Source: Apostichopus japonicus
Lineage: Eukaryota > Echinodermata > Holothuroidea > Aspidochirotida > Stichopodidae
Direction: 5' to 3'
DNA length: 64,000 bases
NCBI RefSeq assembly: GCF_037975245.1
Contig: NC_092564.1
Span: forward strand, 20,871,984 to 20,935,983
In this document: piece by piece, positions 32,919 through 47,437 of the stretch
How the letters are laid out: each line of letters begins with the position of its first letter
Position numbering within the stretch: position 1 is the first letter of the stretch
Notes under the pieces: generated by a model
What the model was told of the DNA's origin: nothing
What the model saw: the letters and a program-made list of their open reading frames with translations, nothing else
Databases searched by the model: none
Program-made: the position numbers and the translations under genes

Positions 32919-35900
32919 TAGTCGTAGAAATCCGTCATTTGCTTACACAGAATAAGAAGAGATTCTTGGAGGAATGCTGAAGACTTGAATATCTTCTAGG
33001 TAGCTGTATGCTGCAATATAGCTATAAGCCCATGGATGAGACGAGAAACATCTTTCAAGATTGTTCGTCATGGGAACATTTGACCAGTTGCATAATGTCC
33101 TTGCTTAGTTCTGTGAAACGTTACATTTGCCAGTCCGTGGTGTACAGAAATGTTATGTAGTTAGAGACGGTGTAAACATGCAAGTACATTTTGACGAACC
33201 GTAGTGAATTGTGGCTCTTTGGTGTGATTTACCTCACGATTGCATTATCATATCCCAACTAGACCTTTGTTTATTGGTTCAATTTAAAAAAATGTATGCA
33301 AATTTACAAAAGCAATTCTCAGAATGGACGTAGTTGATTTTAATCTTCCATAAGTTGAAAATAATCCAAAGATTTTCCAGTAAATAGTATCATAATATTT
33401 GCATATTTGTTTTCCACTGCCTTAGCAACAAGTTAATGTAACTTTGCGACAAGTGTAGCCAATCCATGGCTTCCTATTGGGCATTGAGTTGATTTTACCA
33501 TGACCAGAGTTAACTTTGGCTTTCAGTTATTTAGATGGAGAGAACCTGAGAAAAGCCAAAAACTTAACATATTATTTGAACTATAATAATTTCCCAGTTC
33601 TTGTGTGGCAAAGTCCAACTTTTTATTCATATTTTCACTGGTTCTGTCAGGAAATTAAAAAATTCACTGAGGGGATGGGTATGATAAATTTGATCCTTGA
33701 TGTATGGGAATGACTTTGAATGGTCAAATCCAGTCAAACTGTACATATGGAAGGAAATCTAGCCACACAATCATAGGTTGGCAATGCGCAACTAGCGGTG
33801 TCTTTCATCCTAAATACCTTGCATATTAACATCATGACAGATGATTTGGATAAGCAAGACCTACAAGACAATAGGACATTGTCATCCAATCCTAATTCTA
33901 TTGTCTTCTCACTCACTAACTAGGCTTTTGTCTGCCTCAACAACCAAAGAAACAGTTTTCTTTCTTTTTGTTTTTTAAAGTAACACCGGTTTAGAAATAC
34001 AGAAGTGAATGGACACTTCCAAGATTAGTAATCTACCCTCTCACTATTACTGGAATTAAACATGTTCACAAAATACAGTGAAAAGTATGAAACGGGGAAA
34101 TTTCACTGGAAATTGTTTTCATGAGCAAATCTCTTGTTTAGTCAGTACTTAACCAAGAATTGTATTTTATCATGGCTTCTTGCTGAGCCAGGGACACGGT
34201 CATAGAAAAAAACTTAATGGTATGTATGTTTAGTTACTATGTTGAGCTGATAAAAATGAGATTCACTCAAGAATTTCAGTTTGTGTTGCTGCCTTTGTAT
34301 AGAATGGACTAGATTAAATAGATGTTGAGGGAAGCAGTGAAGTTTATGGGATATTCTGTGATATGGGGTTGATTGGTCTGCAAGTTTATTACAACTCCTA
34401 ATACATTTCTATGTTGGAAAGAACATACAGAACTTAAATATATATCCTTTAAACCCCCCCCCTCCCTGAAAGTGATATAGTGTGACAGACTTCATCTTTT
34501 TAAGGGGGAAAAAACATATTTTGATTCATTGTTTGAAGGCCAGAGTTTAATTCTGACTCCAGTATATACTCAACACAAAAATGAAACCTTGCAATTCCTG
34601 TATAGAAATAATGGGATGTGAACACTATACGGTAATTAGTCTTTTTAAGTGCATTGGTAAACTAGGGTAATGATGGGTCATTAGTTTGATGTTACATTCA
34701 TTGAGAGATCCATCTCCCTGTCATGAGACTTGATCAAGTACAGTTACCAAGGAGATCAATAAAGACTATATAGTGCATGTTATGGATGAGCTGTTCCCAA
34801 CATGTGATAATCAATCAGAAACTGATTGGTCCACAGATGGTGTGACTTTGCCCTTAAGTGTCATCAAGAGTACTTTATCCCCCGCAAAATTGTTATCACA
34901 GTATTTTCTTGTAATCTTGTTTCGCTCTGACCTAATTCTGATATTCACCCAACTAAAGAGGTTTCTCGAGTATGTGATTCAGTATGCAATTGAAGTGTAT
35001 TTCATTTATATATGCATATCTGAAGTAGTTTTCAAAACAGTCATCCATTTTCTAATTGGGTATCTTTCTGGCCAGATTGCTTTGGCAAGATTGTTCTCTT
35101 TCCAAAGTTCATTTACAGGATATTGTAGATAGATTATTTCACTGTGGCATTTTACAAAAGTATTCACTAATATCCTTTTCTTCGTTTTTTGCTTTCTTTC
35201 TATCAATAGTATGCATGCTTTGTAGTAATTTATAGTAGTAGTAAGTTATAGTTTTCATTATCTTGAGAATCCCCTCAATTTCTTTCTGTCTTTTTCATTT
35301 AATTTTTTAAAGTTGCATGGATACCCAGAAATGATATACATGAGGCTTTTTGTACTCTTTTTTTTTGTTTTTTGACAGATTATTTTGATATGCTATTAAC
35401 TGTTCTGAGTTTTTAGCTGAGCTGAAAGCTTTCAGCTGAGCTATATAAAGCAATTGTGCTGTTTTGCCTAAATTCTGTCACTCTTTGTCGCCGTATTTGA
35501 ATAACTGCCATTTCCTCGTTTTTCATTCAATTTGGCTGAAATTTTGTCAGTGGTTTGTGTGAGTTAAATTGTAATACATGCCATTATATTTTGTAATTTT
35601 GAAAGTCATTTTGAGGTCACAAGAGGTCATTTTCTGAAAACGTAAAAATGCTTCTCCATGAAAGTTTGTCTAAATTTATGAAATATTGTGGATCTAAGAT
35701 TTGAATGGTGGTGAACCAATGTTGTTCAGGAAAACTATTTTGGTCGGCATGTGAGGGCCCAAAACAGGGCCTTCTGTAGAGTTTCAGTTATGATGAAATG
35801 TAGGCCACAGATGGTATGCAACATTGTTTTTCAACTTTGTAGTATTCATGACCAGTTTGCAGTTTGATTTGAGTAGCAAAATGTCTTCTATCTTAATTTT

Positions 35901-38900
35901 CCCATCATTTTGGGAAATAATTCCTCCCGTGGGAGACTTGATCAAGAAAATATTTACTTGTTATCCAGGCTTCCTATCTAGTTCAATGTCATTCTCTGTT
36001 AAAGGACTACTTGGCAGATTTGTCATTTCTGTGTGGGATAGGACGTGTGTCCTACATTGTTGGAGCCGATTCCGATTTCTGCTCTTTAATGTTTCTCTGT
36101 GGTACTTCGGTTGTAAACAAGTTACAGGTTGTTCAATTATTGTATTGGTGCAATTTTGGGACAGCAAAATTCAAACGTGCTAGGAGAGGAATACTTTGTT
36201 TAAGTTTTTGTTCTATGATTGAAAACTACCAAGTGCACATACTGTTGGTTCTTTGTTTTAACATTGCTGCATAGTTCATCCCTAATAATTAGTACAACGA
36301 TCTATTGCATAAAATAAGTTTGTGACATACTTTCAGTTTGAAGGAAATTTCCCGGAATACGACATGATCAGGAAATTTTTGGGGGACTAACAAGGGGCAG
36401 TTCATATACACAATACAGTAATTAGGCTACAAACCATTGAAGTCAGAAATCAGAAATATTGTCAATCACAACAAATTTCTCAAATAGAAGCTTAGCTGAG
36501 CTTCTCTAGCATTGCTGCTCTTATTTCTTTTTCTGTATTTTTGTTTTGGTTTCACAAAATCTGTGTTGAAGTATTAAAAGACTAAGTATATTTGCTATTT
36601 GTTTAGACATGGATTGCTGCATTCTGTTAGGGTATTGTTTAACGATTATTGCCTTGGAAGCAAAGCCCGGATGTGGGAATCAAGAAATAGCTATCAATGT
36701 AAACATCAAATTGCTGGGTTGAATGCCTGACTAGTTTAAAGACCTTTGAAGTTTGTTACAAGTAATTCACTAGAGGTACTGCAATCATAGTATCGCAATC
36801 AGAGGATGGCTAAAGAATTGTCTAGTTTTATTTCCTCACATCATGTGATTGATCATGACGGCAATGCAACACCACAGTACTTACATTAAAAATTTAATTT
36901 TTCCAAACAATTTATATTTGCAATAAACTGTCCCATTCTTGAAACTGTGCATCAATGAACTAGAAAATGTACTTCTTTAAAAGGAATCATTGTAACTACT
37001 ATTGGCTATGTACTTGGTAACTATCTGAAATGTTCATCTTGTGAGTGCCGAGGACTCCCACGTGGAAGTTTTTTTTATGATCTGTACTTCATATTACTCT
37101 TTCCAATGCAACTGTACTGATGGTATGAGCAGTACGAATACAGTGTTTCTATTAGAGAGAGGTTCAGAACTGTTTGTACTGTCAGTATGAGTGCTTCTTA
37201 AGCATGTTGTGACAGTATAGAATGGTAGTAGCATTGGAAAATTGTGCAAACTGGCTGTTGAGGAGGACCATTTAGTTATGAATATAGAGAGCTTAGATGT
37301 TTGTGTGTGCTTCTTATATTGTCACTTAGTAAATTAGTTTATATTGTTGATGCAAAAGTGTTGCTAACCATCCTTTCTAACAGATAAATTGTTCACATTA
37401 TTACAAGGGTACTTACTTCAGTTATGAGATGTAACCAGGTTTTATTTTTCTATACCAACATTGCTAGCTTCTTGCCAAACATATTTTCTATTAAAGTTTA
37501 TTGCTTGCCGAAAGAATAACCAAACATTGAATTGTGCTCTACTTCAATATGAATTATGGATGTCGTATTAATCTAAATAATAAAAATCTTTAAAAAAATC
37601 AAATAACTTGCTGAACATTAGGTCTTTCTCTGAGTTTGATTCAACATTTATTTAATAATGATTTTCAGTCTCTTGACCTTCCAAAGTTTGTTCTCAATTC
37701 TTGTGAACCTTTAGATGCCAGTTTGAATACTCCATTTTGTATGTAATTAACTTCACGTAATAACATTGAGATATGTATGCTGCTTAAGATACCAGGTATT
37801 TGGTGAGTTTTTTTATGCCTTGATAGTTGGTAGCACAGCTGATTTGCTCGCTCAAAATTGGTAAAAGAAAATCTTTTATTCATATATCAATATGTCTATA
37901 TTTCTTATAGGAAGACTGTTCTTTCTGGATATCGAAACATTTTGGAATAAAAATTCTGTACTGTTAACTCCTTACCAGTGAATGAAATGGTTGATGTCCA
38001 CAAGGGAGTGCTACAAATAAGAGTTGGAAATCTTTGATCTTTTCTGGTTTTCACTAAACTCTTATACAAATTTAACTCAATGGCTCTATATTAGTCAGAT
38101 AGTTATTTTGAATTCTAGAGCAAATTGTATGGCAAGGAAGTCAAAAAGCAAACTGGCTTTCTGGTTTTATTTGTAATCAAAACCTTGTTTGGACTCTGGT
38201 ATTTATTTCATATTTTCATTATGTTAACTGCTCTGTTGTCGGGGATCACTTTTGTTTACATTTCGTTCAACAATTTTGAAGTATTGTTCATCACTTTAGA
38301 CTGCAACATTTTGTTTTCTGCCCACACTCACACAGAATCAAATCTATAGGCCAGTCTTCCAAGCAGATTTCTGCGTGATACCAGATAAATTTGCCCCTAT
38401 GTTGGGGTAGATGGTAGGAAAGCTTTTGGATTTGGTCAAACTTTTACTCAAACAGAGCAATGTTTGAAGACACTCTCCTAGATTTTCCAAAATTTAAAGT
38501 TAAAAAAAGGAAATGATTCCTGAATTTGATTTGATTCTCAAACTTTCGATGCCCAGAAAACTATTTTATCATCAGTATAACATCGCATGCAAGAGCATAT
38601 TGGGAAACTGGTAAAACTTGTTTGTTTTTTACTTCATCACTTGAAGTAAAATATTTCTAATCAAGCTAATGAACTTTATTGAGAAACAGCAAGAAATTAT
38701 CAAAATTAACTCAAAAAGCTGTTTTACAGTTTGAAGGAATTCTTTAGCTTTGTATAAATCTCGTCAGTGGCTGGGAGGTGTGTGGGATGAAATCTTTAGC
38801 TTTGTATTAAGCTAGTCAGTGGCTGGGAGGTGTGTGGGATGAAATCTTTAGCTTTGTACTAAGCTTGTCAGTGGCTGGTAGGTGTGTGGGATGAAATCTT

Positions 38901-41900
38901 CACATGGTCATACCAGTTTCCTATTCAGTTGATCAATTTACTCTTAACGAACATAAATCGAACGGTAGATGTTGCACCACATTTATCCTGCAATGTTGGT
39001 GTCAATTACTTAAAAGCAAGAAATGAAAAATGCAGTTTCTCTAAAGATAATGAATAAGCTATTATTTGGTACATCCCGAACTGATCATTATGTGGTATTA
39101 GAGATGTTGTTATTGCTATCCTACTATCAGTTGAGAAAAGTCTTTTTGATTCTTGCTGGCGGCAGAAAGAAGTTCAATGTTCATTTGGGGTCGGCAACAG
39201 AGGTCAAATACTGAAAACTGTGCAAACTTGATAACTCAAAAGTACATCTTTGTTGAAAATTGCATTACATACTTGCTCTGCATAAGTCAGATAGTTAATT
39301 GAACGTGCATGGCAAGGAATCACAAAGCCAACAGGTTTTGTCATATTACTGGTTACTTTTATTTTGTAGGGCATATTTCTAGAACTCAGCCATTCACAAA
39401 ATTGCATGTAATATCTTATGTTTTGGTTCTTACCTTACAAGTTACATTTTGTTACAAAAGTCAGGCAAAACTTCACACATTTGCAAATGAAGCAGTAAAA
39501 ACATAAGCTTTAATTTTGGTAGGACACTTTAGTGTTATTTATTCATGTTATAATGATCTAATAAGCAGCTGCCTACTGATCATGTCCATGTTGATCTCAA
39601 AACTCATCTTATAATGTTACACATTTCCATCAGAATTAGGTCAAGCAAACACATAATTACTAGCTCTCTTCAATCCCCTGTCTTTGAATTAACTTAATAT
39701 CATTTTCTATTGTAGGCCTACTTGGCACTTTCTTTGGTACTGATTATTAGTTGTGTGTGCTTCCTTTGTGTATTACTGATCTTAGGTCATGCATTTGACC
39801 CTAAGGTCAGAACTGGGACTGAAGTAGGATTTTGCAAAATGTCAGTTGATAATACTATGCAAGTAATATATAATCTGCCTGTTTGTCATATATTTAACAA
39901 GTTGTTTAATTTTTATCTTATATATATATTTTTTTCATATAGAGACTGTGTACAAGTATTGTAGGACTTTGTGTGTTTGTTTGTGGGGGGGGGGGGAGAG
40001 GTTGTGGGTGTGTTTTCTAGTTTTGTTGCTTACTTTCAGTGTTGAAGTAGTTGTCTAATGACATGTAATACCACAGGGTCATAATAACAAGGATCATGTA
40101 TAAATGTGATCCTGCTTGGTAGGCTCTGTACATAGAATGGATCATAGGGTCATAAATGGATCAGTAATATGGATTTGATGTCACATTTTATATGTCCCAT
40201 ATTGTAAACTCAAAGAACACTTTAGCTTCAGCTTTAATTACTCGGATCATAAATAAGGGTTGATCCAATTTGACTATGTTACAATGAAGTGGATCAAATA
40301 ATAGATAAGTTCAAAGAATAGGCTAGTATGGAAATGAATGCTGCATTATATTAGAAATTTAAGTAGGTCTTTAATCTCTTAAAACTCATAATGCACAAGA
40401 ATTATTATTTTTTCTCAAATGCATGAGTTATACACTGGAAAAAACATTTTTTTTCTTTTGGGGTTGGGGGGGGGGGTGAGGTTGAAGGTGTGAATTACAA
40501 CTTTTACATTCTTGAGCAGATATGAACCACAGGCAAAGAATGTCTCTTTAGATTCTGTGCAATTAACATGCTTCATATAAATGTATATGAATGATGTGTT
40601 TACGTATATAATCTGATTATGTCGAGTTGAAGGGTGGGGTTTTGCTGGACAGGGTCGAGCACCCCTTCCAGAGAGTCTCATTGTCAAGTACTCATTTTAC
40701 TGCCGCGATGTAGATCGTCTTTCTCATTGAGACTTCCAGCATTGTCTCAGTTGTCAAAGGTCAGAAACCTTCAGCATGTCTATTTTTCAAATACTTTTGA
40801 GCCATTTTTCTAGCATGGCTGCAATTTGGGGCCAAATACTGATGATTCTGTAACTGTCTAGTGTGTTTGTTTTAGCCTGAACAGTATGTTACTATGGTAA
40901 CTTCTGATATTCATTAAAGCTACTTATTTACGAAATGGCTTTAAAGTACCTGCCGCATATCAAACTAGACAGGGAACAATTATAAATTTCTGTAATTTTT
41001 ATGCAGTATTAATTTTAGTATTAAAACATGTGACAAAGAGAAAAAGCTATCATGATTCTTAAAACTGGCATCCAGCTTTTTGAATTTCTTTCAAAGTTTT
41101 GTAATTGATTGTGTTACATATATGACTCACACAATCGTTTGTACAGTGACTGTATTATTATTATGATTATAAACTGTTTTGCTTCAAAGTGGGTATACTC
41201 AAACTAAAATAAAGCTTCAGAGAGGAACACCTCAGGGGGGGGGGGAGGTGTTGAGGTAGGGGGAATGGGTTTTTTTGGATAAGTATGAAAGGTTCCTGTC
41301 CTGTGATATATTTATTCATTTGAAGATATGTAAAAGCAGAAAACTTTGCATTTTGTCCATAGCAACACCATCCATGTATGTGAAGACCAGTCAGAAAGGA
41401 TAAAATGAATGTTAAGTTACTAGGCATGTCATAAACAGTGGTAGAAACAAGTAAATTTGGTGTTCCAACACATGTTGTTGCAAGAGAGGGTGGTTGGATG
41501 GAAGGGGTGGGTGGAAAAGAACACTGTGGTTTCAACAGTAATAAAGAATGTATTGTTTGGCATTCTGTAATGATCTCCATTTATTTTTATGATAAGTTAG
41601 CTTAACAAAAGTTTACTTTCCTTTCGTCATTTTAAGATTTGCAAAGAACGATATGAACCTATTTTTGTGCATGAAGCCTGTGATAATTTATTCTATGTTT
41701 TCCATTTGTTTTTGTTTTCTTTGTTTTGTTTAACTTATTAGCTACTTACATGGCTCTATGGAAATGCAGAAAGCCATTTCAACCCTTTACCCCCTTCCCT
41801 GCCCTTTCCTTCCAGAATTTCCCCTCCATACCCTGCCAAACATTTATAAGATATCAAGAGAAAAGTTTAAAATTTACTATACACATACTCAAGTTTTTGA

Positions 41901-42000
41901 GTTAGTTTGATATCTTTTCTACCTGCCTATTGTGTATTGATTTGTTTGTTTGTTAAAAGTCTTCCCCACCTCTCTGCAAGATGCTGTGCTCCAAATGATA
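32919..42000 (+). other. 3' flank of the ZNF280/POGZ-like gene, possibly long 3' UTR
   Basis: About 9 kb without a supported gene. It is T-rich on the + strand and CpG-poor like the introns, so part is probably transcribed. Candidate AATAAA signals lie at 34758, 36922, 37579 and 37948; which one is used cannot be decided here. Other contents are a 52-bp triplicate (38741-38900), an AGGTCA DR4 pair (35614-35629) and G-rich runs near 39990, 40465 and 41235. The longest open frames (34773-35132 on + and 41167-41580 on -) resemble no family I know. Confidence 0.45.
38741..38900. repeat. 52-bp tandem repeat, three units
   Basis: Units begin TCTTTAGCTTTGTA at 38741, 38793 and 38845 and share GTCAGTGGCTGG and GTGTGTGGGATGAAA. 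Confidence 0.9.
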
Positions 42001-43747
42001 TAATACCCTCCCACTTTCTCTACCCATTCTCGTGGCACTAATATATGGTTTAGAAAATCACAGAGACAAAAGTAACCGGCATTTGGCATTCAGAGGCATC
42101 GGGCCCAGGGATAATTAGTCTCATCGTGCCTCTCAATTTTTCCGTAGGTATACTATGCAAATGAGAATACTCTATCCCATATTTTCCCATACACTCCCCT
42201 TCAAGTTTTTCCAGTCCCCATCAATAATTTCCATTGGTGTCTATTGGTATTCAGAGTGAATTTTAATGTAATATTCGGGTCAAGTGATAATGTCATAGCC
42301 TTATATTAATTGAAAACAAATTCACATTGGAAATTTTATTTCGGTAGTGAATTTGTTGTGACCTATGTAGCAACTGTTATGTAGATAGTAGTTATTACAC
42401 AGGTAAACCTACGGAATCGACTGAATAAATTTTGAAATCGGTATAACTGTTTGTGTTGGAGTATCAGTGTATTACGATATTACTGCTCGAGACAAAATCC
42501 TACCGCGCCGTATTAGCCAGGGGCGTTGAGGACCGGGTCAGGCCTGATAGACTATGTCAACGGACCCCTTCTTGAAGTCTTTGCTTTTAAGTGATGATAT
42601 GAGAATTAACTATTATTTATCACGTATTTTTCTGGGCCCATAATTGTCCCCTTACACCCCTCCCCTCTCATCAGGCCTGGACACAGGAGCATTCACACCT
42701 GAGCCTTCCCAGTGAAGTTAAAAGTCGGTCTCAAATCGATCCCAAGTCGGTCTCAAAATTTGGAGCATTATTTAGCGTGGTATTAAACCATGAACATAGA
42801 TTAATAAAACCAAACTGTTTTTCCCATACGTTTACATTTCATAGACTTGGACATTATTAGGCTATCAAAACGCTACAGCAGAGAAATGTAATGTCCTTTT
42901 TGTGCGTAGAAGTCGCTACGAGAGAACAAGAAATATCAGCAAACTGCTTAAGTTTCTGGGGGTTTCGCCAAGGTATTGACTACCGACATTCAAGAGAAGT
43001 TGGAAGTCCTCTTTCTCATATATATTGTTCCCCCAAAAAGTGCTGCAGCTTTGGGAAGGCTGCAGCTTTAGTTATAAAACAAATAACCGCTTTTGTTGCG
43101 GCTTACTTTACGGTTAGTCACTGAGGTCTTGTCTCAACAAAAAAAAAGCTAGTCGGTCTCGAAATCGCTCTACACCCTCCCACCCACCGGCCCCACATCA
43201 CAGGGTAATGTGTGCGACTGTATACGAGCAGTTTTGTCATTTTTCCCTATCGAACCACGTACCGATATAATAACGATTATCTAGATCAATCACGATGAAC
43301 GCACAATTCGATGCCACTTTAAAAAGAAGAAAAACTAGGTCATCACATACAAGGGCATACGTCGTGCACTACGAAATTTTGAGAGCAGCTAAACAGTCAA
43401 ATGCTTTGATTTTATCGACTTTCGATTTTAGTTGTCAGTGTGAAGGAAACTTTCCAGTGATGCTTCATTGACCTCTTTTTCGATGTAACACCATGGCAAT
43501 CAACTGAGAGAACGTAAAACCCAAAACAAAGTTACTGGCACTTCTCTAAAGCTGGATATGAAGTCCTCAAGTTGACCACACAAATTTAAGGTTTTAAATA
43601 CGTTAATGACCGCGTTACAAAGAGTAAATGCGGTCATCACCTGATTGTGGATAACTTCTACTACAGCGATATGCGGGTTTGTGATCTTGATGGACATCCT
43701 TCTTCTCGCAGTATTATACCACTGCTGGCGTTTTTACACTGGGCGTA
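42000..43747. other. Start of the CpG-rich intergenic block, no supported gene
   Basis: CpG frequency rises from about 42.0-42.5 kb. Short frames at 42891-43124 (+) and 43500-43697 (-) match nothing I know and have no supporting splice or family evidence. Confidence 0.4.
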
Positions 43748-44112
43748 TTTAAAGGATGTGAAGACTCGCTCACAAAGAAACGTCTAATGCCGGTAATCTG
43801 ACCTAGTTTTGAATGAGGTGTAACAGAAGTGTTAGACACCCCCATCATTCCCAGAAAATACACAGCTTGCTACCGTCGGTAATTAGACACTAGTGTAAAG
43901 TCAGTACATACAGCTGCCGTCGATACCCACAGCACAGTGTACAACGATACAGCGATGGACATCTCAGGTCTAGATAAAGATAACAAGGTATCACGCTTCA
44001 TTACTGTCTGCATTTTGTAGCGACAAGAGAAAAACTTCACTTGCAAGCAACGAAAAGTTAACTTTTTAAGATGATGGCACGCTGTTTGGGGCGAGTCTTC
44101 AATGCCTTTAAC
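43748..44112 (+). repeat. Dispersed repeat core, copy 2
   Basis: 365 bp matching 676-1042 from GTGAAGACTCGC through CAATGCCTTTAACA. Unlike copy 1, it is not flanked by the GC-rich inverted arms. Both copies start just after a TATA/TTTAAAG-like stretch. Confidence 0.85.
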
Positions 44113-47100
44113 ACGCCTTCTTTCCTCTTTCTGTCAACAGTATACCGGTCGCTTCGCAGCCACTGCCCATGTTCCTTTTCCTCCACAACGGCCACCCCCC
44201 GCCCACCCCCCCCTCCCCTGTCCACTCTCACATCGTAGGAACGTACTATACTGATACGGTTACGTCACTGTCCTAATCCAGACATAGATAAATTATAAAG
44301 TAAAGAAGGCTATGATATATACAATATGAATGCGTCGACGACCTTATTCTTTTCTGAGATTCGTGGAGGTTTCTTGTGCAAGCTATCCGCCTCCATACGT
44401 GATGAGTGTCAGAATCCGTTACGGAATAGTGATGTTCAGAAAACCTAGCATGCACACACACACACATACATGTTTGTAATACATTCAGATCGAGGCCCCC
44501 ATTGTATTTCCATTGTTTAAATCCACGTACCCTAACCTTAACAATACCCCATACAATAGAATTCTTCCGAGGACGTGGTGATTCTTTAGAAATCACAACC
44601 GAGAACCTGGAATCCTTTTGTTCAAGTCCTCGGAATTCTTTTGTTCAGTACAAAACAAACGCACACACACACACGCAAAAACACCTTTCTTGCGATTTCT
44701 GAAGAAGAATTGCACTGAAAGCAAATATAAATTAAGAAGCAATCATTTTTAGTCATTTATTACAAGTTCTAATTACTGAGATATAAGCAAGCAAGCCAAA
44801 ATCTTATGCTAAAAAATATACCCGTTGAGCAATATTCAAACTTCGCTGATCCGATCGTCATTATGGAAAAATTCATTACATATAGGGGTGTGGCATGCGA
44901 CTGGCCTGTCTGTAACTGGAAAAAAAAATAATAGAAGACACGGTTACTATATGGTATATTAAATTTAAGAAAAAGTAATTTATAAGGCGTTTGCTAAACT
45001 TAACAAAGATTTCTCATTACAGTTAATGTTTTACCACTCGTTACATACAATGTAATGTATAATACCCCATACATTGGCATTTGGCTGCTAGCCTGCAATT
45101 TGATATGTAATATGCAGTGTGTCTTGATAACCTTCTCGATTTCTTGCACCTCTTAGAAATTAAAATAACCCACCTGCGCACCCCTCTATACAAGTGATGG
45201 TGTAAACGATTTGTGCAGTGGCCCGCTTATATGGTGCTTGGTGGGATGCAGGGGCTCTGTCCCTGTAGGCCCACGCACTGTATTGGAATAAAAGGGCAGG
45301 AGAATGTTAAACTTGTTGCACATCATTAAATTTTTTAACATTAGTTAACTCAATGACACAATTGTACACCCAAATCATGGGCAACTTACTGACTTTTTGG
45401 TCTGTACGGGACGATCGTCAATTGGGGGAGATTATTACAGAGCTTCTCATTGGTTAATAAACCTATAAGAGCTTTGCTATAGCGTCTGGGTACGGATTTT
45501 TGTAATGGGTACTACGGTTTGCAACAGATTGTCTCAAACTTACTTTAAATATAGATTACTTATTAAATTTGCTCTTTCATGATATTTGTTGTTTAGTGCC
45601 TATAGCTTCGTATATACCAACCTGAACTCAATTAGGGATTAAGAGTTAGTATAGCGAAGACACTGTACACGCAATAAAGCACAATTGAAATGAGAAAAAC
45701 GTTATTGCTGGCTGATATGAGAAACCGGCGGAAATACCATAAAGATATTCAAATATGGAATGAAGTTATTGCCAATAAAATCGATGTCGGGAGCCACTTT
45801 CTGTTGATCGAAGTGGAAAATGCAGCAGAAAATCATACAGCATCCCGCCCCACCCGTCCTTACGCCCATTTTCTGATACCAATGACTCTGCATGCATATA
45901 TATCATTTGATGGCTCTTTGTGGGGCCACCACTGGATAATTTAATTACGTTGATTAGAATATATACCCTGCGATATTATGAAACACCCACAATATCGGTC
46001 ATTGCTCGGATGAGGCGTATTTCATCACATAGTACGTAGTAGGCTTACCATGCAGTCCGTTGATTGAACATACGGTTGCCAGCCGTTGGAATGAGACCGT
46101 GACAAACAGTTACTCTAAAATTCGTAATAAACATCCTAGTTATCAGTTTATTGACTACGGCTTCAAACGCTCCAATAAACAGCCTAAAAGCGATAAACCA
46201 CTCAAAGTTACAGGGTGATATAGATCTGTGCTATACAGGAACGGTGTAACCTACAAATGTTGTCATTTTGATGTCAGTACAGCCTACTACGTTACATAGT
46301 TTTTACATGAAGCTCGGTCACCCATCATATAACAATGTCTGTCTGTCTCGAGTTCTCATACGAATGCGTAAACTATAGTAAAGAGTTTGATGAGAACCAA
46401 TATGCGTGAGATGATTCAAGGAGTTCCAATAAATGAATAAAATGTCAATTTGTCATCAGACATCTGGTCCAGAGGAAAACGACGAATGCAAAATGGAGGG
46501 AAAGGAAGGAAGGAAAACCAGTCAAGCTGAGATGGAAAACGGTCTATGAATCTCCCATTGGGACTTTTCATTCCATTTGTATTATTTTGATTAATAATAA
46601 TAATAATAGAGGATTAGGAACAATATAACTATTCAACGTGATTAGTCTAGCAGATGTTTTACCAATACTGCAGATACTTTCAGGAATTACGCCCTCATTA
46701 TTAGACATCATTTTTCACCAATCAATTTTGTGTGACCATCTCTGCAAAGTGAAAGCTGGTTCTTAGTCATATACGAAAGACAACGATACAAACAGCTTTT
46801 CTTAAAAACTACACAATGAGAAATTAACCAATAAAACACCCAATAATATAAAAAAAGTACTTTTTTCTCCTCTAACGTACATATGCTATTACAGAAATGG
46901 AAATGATCATCCCAGCTTAGGCGGTGCCGTGAAACGTCTTTATGTATGTATTTGGTTGGTGTAGTGGATAAGTGGAGGGAGGGGAGCAGGGGGGGGGGGG
47001 GTGACAGAGGTAAATTCAAAGTAGAGAACACAGTGGATTCTTGCTTGCTGAACTGTTTAACTATGTTACAACATATGAACATTCATTAATTATTATAAAC

Positions 47101-47400
47101 CACGTCTCTGTCATGCGTGTTGACTATGGCTGTCTACTTAGATTGTTCGATATAGCTTGTAGGCTGTCTGTCTCAAGGTTGTCCTCAAAGGTTGAAAGAT
47201 TTGGTCCTCGAACTTTGACCCTGCTTGATCTAAGTCATGAATGATTTTAGTTTCGTTAATGTTGGTTGTCGTTATGTTGTTGTTGTTGTACAAGCATGAT
47301 GATATTGTAGCCTTCCTATCGAAAATAGGAAAATAAAGGAAATAAACTCTCGTGACACAGACATACGTGGTCAATTGTATTCCTCTGTATCATGCGAGCA
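44113..47400. other. Intergenic stretch, no supported gene
   Basis: Contains CA microsatellites near 44452-44466 and 44660-44676, a TAA run near 46595 and a G run near 46990. Open frames are short and unsupported. Confidence 0.45.
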
Positions 47401-47403
47401 CAG

Positions 47404-47437
47404 TAGCCATCTCAGTGGTATACCACTGAGATGGCTA
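47404..47437. repeat. Perfect 34-bp palindrome, no spacer
   Basis: TAGCCATCTCAGTGGTA is followed directly by its exact reverse complement; the centre lies between 47420 and 47421. Confidence 0.97.

Noticed and set aside
34773-35132. 119-codon + strand frame in the 3' flank
   Set aside because: Hydrophobic, AT-driven composition with no family resemblance or splice support.
35414-36515. 1.1-kb DNA element bounded by AGCTGAGCT words
   Set aside because: AGCTGAAAGCTTTCAGCT near 35421 is a small palindrome, but the two ends do not form convincing terminal repeats.
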